Part shown: positions 60,777-64,000 of the stretch, piece by piece
Layout of the letters: each line of letters begins with the position of its first letter
Position numbering within the stretch: position 1 is the stretch's first letter
Origin: CALAMD01 sp035301345
GTDB lineage: Bacteria; Bacillota; Bacilli; Bacillales; Amphibacillaceae
NCBI GenBank assembly: GCA_035301345.1
Contig: DATGUM010000014.1
Coordinates: forward strand, 40,786-104,785
Length of the DNA stretch: 64,000 nt
Direction: 5' to 3'
Position numbers and translations under genes: made by a program
Notes under the pieces: generated by a model
What the model was told of the DNA's origin: nothing
Database searches by the model: none
The model's input: only the letters and a program-made list of their open reading frames with translations

Positions 60777-61789
60777 CCACTCAGTTGTAACGATGGATGA
60801 GCATTTAAATATGCATCCGAACGTTTTCCTTGTTCATAAAAAATTGTTCCTGCTGCCCCAATCATTGCTGCATTATCCGTACACAAATGAATCGGTGGAA
60901 TAAGCAGTTGTCGACCCGTTTCTGAAAACTTTTCTATCATTGCCTCTCGTAAACGACTATTAGCTGCAACACCACCGGCAACAATTACTTGTTTAACGTC
61001 ATACGTTTCAGCTGCGCGATACGTTTTTTCTGTTAAAACATCAACAACACTTTCTTGAAAGCTTGCTGCTACATCTTCTTTCACAATCGTTTCTTGTCGT
61101 TGTTTCATATTGTGCAATTTGTTAATAACAGCTGACTTTAATCCACTAAAACTAAAGTCAAAACTACCTTTTTCTAGCCAAGCACGCGGAAAATCTAATA
61201 CATCTTTACCTTCCGCTGCGAGCCGATCAATGTGTGGCCCTCCCGGATAAGGTAATTCTAACGTGCGAGCGACTTTATCATATGCCTCACCCGCAGCGTC
61301 ATCTAACGTTTGGCCGATGCGCTCAAATGAGCCGTGCTCTCTCATAAGCACGAGTTCTGTATGGCCACCTGAAACAATCAATGAAAGTAACGGAAATTCA
61401 AATGGCTTCTCTAAACGATTCGCATAAATATGACCTGCTATGTGATGGACTCCTATTAATGGTTTATTTTTTGCAAACGCTAAAGCTTTTGCCGCATTAA
61501 TACCGATTAAAAGCGCACCAACAAGCCCAGGACCTTCAGTGACAGCTATTGCATCAATATCATCCCACGTAACGTTGCACGTAGCAAATGCTTCCTCCAA
61601 CACGATCGTTATTTGCTCTACGTGATGTCTCGACGCAATTTCTGGCACAACTCCTCCAAACCGTTTATGACTTTCAATTTGTGACGCCACAACATTAGTA
61701 ACTATTTCCGTTCCATTTTTTATAATAGCGACTGCTGTTTCATCACAACTCGTTTCAATACCTAAAATATACGTGTTTTTTTCACTCAT
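60761..61789 (-). CDS. tsaD: tRNA threonylcarbamoyladenosine transferase subunit TsaD
   Basis: About 342 residues from ATG 61789, which overlaps the rimI stop (ATGA). ASKHA-fold enzyme with ILGIETSCDETAVAI (about 8-22), metal-binding HHIAGHIYA, SGGHTELVL and the late VAGGVAANSRLR. Together with TsaB and TsaE it makes t6A37 in ANN-decoding tRNAs. The last codons overlap a perfect DnaA box. Confidence 0.97.
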   Translation of the reverse strand: MSEKNTYILGIETSCDETAVAIIKNGTEIVTNVVASQIESHKRFGGVVPEIASRHHVEQITIVLEEAFATCNVTWDDIDAIAVTEGPGLVGALLIGINAAKALAFAKNKPLIGVHHIAGHIYANRLEKPFEFPLLSLIVSGGHTELVLMREHGSFERIGQTLDDAAGEAYDKVARTLELPYPGGPHIDRLAAEGKDVLDFPRAWLEKGSFDFSFSGLKSAVINKLHNMKQRQETIVKEDVAASFQESVVDVLTEKTYRAAETYDVKQVIVAGGVAANSRLREAMIEKFSETGRQLLIPPIHLCTDNAAMIGAAGTIFYEQGKRSDAYLNAHPSLQLSGYPQK

Positions 61790-62238
61790 AAATTCACCCA
61801 CATGACGATTGCATCTTCTTGATTATCCGTATAATATTTTTTGCGAATACCTCCGGGAACTAGCCCATACTTTTCATATAAACGTTGAGCAGCTAGATTA
61901 GACACCCGTACTTCAAGTGATAATCGCTGTGCGCCTAACATCAATGCTTGATGCAACATAAATTGAAAAAGTTGTTCCCCGTACCCTTTTCCTCGATAAT
62001 CAGAATGAATCGCGATATTTGTTATTTGTGCGTCATCAATAACGACCCACAGACCTGCATACCCAATAACTTTACTATTCAACGTCGCTACAAAATAGTT
62101 AGCATACGCATTATTAACAATTTCTTGATAAAAAATATCTTCTGGCCACGGCTCATTAAACGATGTTGATTCTACGCTTAATATATCTGTAATATCGTCT
62201 CTAATTGCTTTTCTTATAATGAGTCGACCCATCTTCAC
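61786..62238 (-). CDS. rimI: Ribosomal protein S18-alanine N-acetyltransferase RimI
   Basis: A 150-residue GNAT acetyltransferase with the acetyl-CoA loop SDYRGKGYGEQL. RimI genes sit between tsaB and tsaD in Bacillales. It starts at GTG 62238, overlapping the tsaB stop (GTGA) with AAAGGA six bases upstream; an ATG six bases later is an alternative. Confidence 0.93.
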   Translation of the reverse strand: MKMGRLIIRKAIRDDITDILSVESTSFNEPWPEDIFYQEIVNNAYANYFVATLNSKVIGYAGLWVVIDDAQITNIAIHSDYRGKGYGEQLFQFMLHQALMLGAQRLSLEVRVSNLAAQRLYEKYGLVPGGIRKKYYTDNQEDAIVMWVNL

Positions 62239-62933
62239 TTATTTTCCTTTTGTTCTTTTAGCCAATTAACTTCCGCTTCTGCTAATCGTAAATAATTTGG
62301 CGTTAATGAAAACTGATCGACAGATTCTCTTTCTATGCCTATCTTCGCCAAATGTGACGGGCGTGGATAGTTGAAAACATCATCAAGAACGACAGAAGAA
62401 GCGCCTAATCTATCGATAATTTTCTCACGATGTAAATCAATATGTGGACTAATAAAAAGGACCTGATCATTTCTTTCTTTTAACATATTCAACCAATCTT
62501 CCATCAATACATTCGTATGATCACTTACTTGAACGATTGTATTGTCAATCCATTTATACAATCCAGTAAAAACTGTCCCTCTTCTAGCATCAAAAAATGG
62601 ACTAATGAATTCTGGAAAATTTTTACCGTTATATGCTAACAACTCAAGACTCGACACAGCAACAACTGGAATATTTAAAGACCACGCAAGTGTTTTAGCT
62701 GTCGTAATACCTATACGAACACCTGTATAAGAACCTGGTCCTTCAGCAACGACTATTCGGTCGAGCTGTTCTGGCACCATTGATGCTTCATTCATAATGA
62801 ATTCTATCGCAGGCATTAATCGCTCAGTCTGTCCTCTTTTAGAATCAGTGACAATTTCACCTAAAACTTTGTTATTACTTAAAAGAGCCACTCCCAATAT
62901 ATGATTTGTCGTATCAATTGCAAGTACATTCAT
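62235..62933 (-). CDS. tsaB: tRNA threonylcarbamoyladenosine biosynthesis protein TsaB
   Basis: A 232-residue ASKHA-fold paralogue of TsaD: LAIDTTNHILGVAL at the start and VAEGPGSYTGVRIG (about 62-75), the hallmark of TsaB. It is the dimer partner that activates TsaD. It lies 12 bases after tsaE and is coupled to rimI. Confidence 0.97.
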   Translation of the reverse strand: MNVLAIDTTNHILGVALLSNNKVLGEIVTDSKRGQTERLMPAIEFIMNEASMVPEQLDRIVVAEGPGSYTGVRIGITTAKTLAWSLNIPVVAVSSLELLAYNGKNFPEFISPFFDARRGTVFTGLYKWIDNTIVQVSDHTNVLMEDWLNMLKERNDQVLFISPHIDLHREKIIDRLGASSVVLDDVFNYPRPSHLAKIGIERESVDQFSLTPNYLRLAEAEVNWLKEQKENK

Positions 62934-62945
62934 AATAAATACTCC

Positions 62946-63407
62946 TTAATTTCTCGAAATAATCTTGCTTACCATTTTTTCGTATATCTCACCATGTGGC
63001 TTAAAAGTAAATTCCCTACTCGTTTCATCGACATACGTAATAACAATTTCTAAATATTCTTCTGGTAAATAATCATCAATAAATTGTGCCCATTCAATAA
63101 CCGACACACCATTTTTATTAAAGTACTCTTCAAGTCCAATATCATCTTCAGCAAACTCTAATCGGTAAGCATCTATATGATACATAGGGAGAGTTCCTTC
63201 ATATTCCTTAATTATTGTAAATGTCGGACTAGTAACAGGTTCATTAATGTCCAAACCTTTCGCAATACTTTTCGCTAAATGAGTTTTACCAACACCTAGC
63301 TGCCCTTCTAAAGTAATTATGGCATTTTCCTTTATCAATTGCGCGATCTTTATTCCAACACGTTCTGTTTCCTCTAAATTATTAACTTTAATAGTCATTT
63401 CATTCAT
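62946..63407 (-). CDS. tsaE: tRNA threonylcarbamoyladenosine biosynthesis ATPase TsaE
   Basis: About 153 residues from ATG 63407, six bases after AAGGTG; the frame runs up to 63449 without a ribosome site. P-loop LEGQLGVGKTHLAKSI, SPTFTIIKEYEG (switch region) and HIDAYRLE are typical. TsaE hydrolyses ATP to reset the TsaBD complex. First gene of tsaE-tsaB-rimI-tsaD. Confidence 0.96.
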   Translation of the reverse strand: MNEMTIKVNNLEETERVGIKIAQLIKENAIITLEGQLGVGKTHLAKSIAKGLDINEPVTSPTFTIIKEYEGTLPMYHIDAYRLEFAEDDIGLEEYFNKNGVSVIEWAQFIDDYLPEEYLEIVITYVDETSREFTFKPHGEIYEKMVSKIISRN

Positions 63408-63538
63408 TATTTTCACCTTGTTTATCATAACATTATTTAGTATTTCCATAGCCTAAATAAATCAACTATGTATAAGTATATCAAAGACACCCTATATTTA
63501 GGTACTTATTTGATATTTAAATGTATAAGAAAATAAAA

Positions 63539-63572
63539 AAGCATGATCCCTTAATTAAATGGAATCATGCTT
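63539..63572 (-). terminator. Terminator after the tRNA genes
   Basis: On the minus strand a 12-base-pair stem with one mismatch (AAGCATGATTCC / GGGATCATGCTT) followed by TTTTTTATT. It ends the rRNA/tRNA transcript. Confidence 0.88.
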
Positions 63573-63588
63573 GAAAGTTTAAATATAA

Positions 63589-63665
63589 TGGCGGTCTGGA
63601 CGGGACTCGAACCCGCGACCTCTTGCGTGACAGGCAAGCATTCTAACCAACTGAACTACCAGACC
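63589..63665 (-). tRNA. tRNA-Asp (GTC)
   Basis: A full cloverleaf on the minus strand with encoded CCA: acceptor GGTCTGG/CCAGACC with discriminator G, anticodon loop CTGTCAC (anticodon GTC), T loop GGTTCGAGTCC. 77 bases including CCA. Confidence 0.97.
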
Positions 63666-63696
63666 ATTATAAAATTGAACATATAAAACGAATCAT

Positions 63697-63773
<77 letters not shown>

Positions 63774-63805
63774 ATATTGTAAAAATAACTTGTAAGCCAA
63801 AACCT

Positions 63806-63834
63806 ATTATATCAATTACGAGAATGGAATGCAA
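63806..63834 (-). promoter_or_regulatory. Promoter for the tRNA pair
   Basis: On the minus strand TTGCAT (63829-63834) and a perfect TATAAT (63806-63811), 17 bases apart, between the 23S end and tRNA-fMet. The tRNAs may thus be transcribed apart from the rRNA operon. Confidence 0.6.
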
Positions 63835-63895
63835 GTGTTTTATTATGTTTTATACCCTGAAAACTAAATAAGAGTGTCGTATCAACAATTGTTAG

Positions 63896-64000
63896 TTAAA
63901 TCCTCGATCAATTAGTATCCGTCAGCTCCACGTGTTACCACGCTTCCACCTCGGACCTATCAACCTCATCGTCTATGAGGGATCTTACTCATTTAAAATG
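63896..64000 (-). rRNA. 23S rRNA gene, 3' end (partial)
   Basis: The last roughly 105 bases of a 23S gene on the minus strand; the complement contains the conserved end GGATACTAAT..GATCGAGGATTTAA. The 5' part lies beyond the window. The mature 3' end is approximate (within about five bases). No 5S gene follows in the 120 bases before tRNA-fMet. Confidence 0.93.

Overview
The window looks like low-GC Bacillales chromosome, most likely Bacillaceae. The tsaE-tsaB-rimI-tsaD, ABC-F (ydiF type), moaC, rex, CPBP protease (ydiL type), ydiK and groES-groEL neighbourhood is close to that of Bacillus subtilis. Shine-Dalgarno sites are strong, GTG/TTG starts are common, and an SLH-domain protein, a CIRCE element and OpuC are present. 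Many exported proteins are very acidic, which would suit a moderately halophilic or alkaliphilic lifestyle (inference).

Layout: 1-2.8 kb holds an ABC-2 permease cut by the window edge, an anchored acidic protein and a doubtful small ORF. 2.8-8.5 kb is a lipoylation/ADP-ribosylation locus: an old-yellow-enzyme gene divergent from gcvH-L, Zn-macrodomain, class M sirtuin, lplA2 and a luciferase-like monooxygenase. 8.6-10.4 kb is a PadR/HAAS/DUF4097 operon with a palindromic operator. 10.4-12.3 kb is an antibiotic-resistance-type ABC-F gene behind a long leader that encodes an ErmD-like macrolide-arrest peptide. 12.4-26 kb holds an SSF symporter, a DUF697 GTPase, a lipoprotein, an SBP-GGDEF cyclase, a CopB-type copper ATPase, a YtrA-like GntR/ABC operon, a D-amino-acid PLP enzyme, and a YeeE/TusA sulfur pair. 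26-36.7 kb holds two paralogous lipoproteins (one with an OmpA domain), DUF3006 plus an SLH-MBL-HhH protein, membrane proteins, a PPEP-like anchored protease and opuCABCD. 37-42.3 kb holds two MFS exporters with divergent TetR and LysR regulators. 42.4-46.6 kb holds groESL, ydiL/ydiK-like genes and an immunity-like gene without a normal start codon. 46.6-56 kb is an amine-catabolism locus. 56.2-63.4 kb is the rex/moaC/ydiF/SEDS/tsa region. 63.5-64 kb carries tRNA-Asp, tRNA-fMet and the 3' end of a 23S gene.

The most interesting system is at 46.6-56 kb. It joins EutH (ethanolamine permease) and an EutW/EutV-like kinase/ANTAR regulator to a PuuA-like gamma-glutamyl ligase, an SDR alcohol dehydrogenase, an aldehyde dehydrogenase, a PuuD-type gamma-glutamyl hydrolase and an M20 amidohydrolase. 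No EutBC ammonia-lyase or microcompartment genes are in the window. Two near-identical ANTAR-type hexaloop hairpins overlap terminators upstream of the aldehyde dehydrogenase and of eutH. I infer a gamma-glutamylation route for ethanolamine (or a similar amino-alcohol) under ANTAR antitermination. The ABC-F leader and a five-box DnaA cluster next to tsaD are further highlights.
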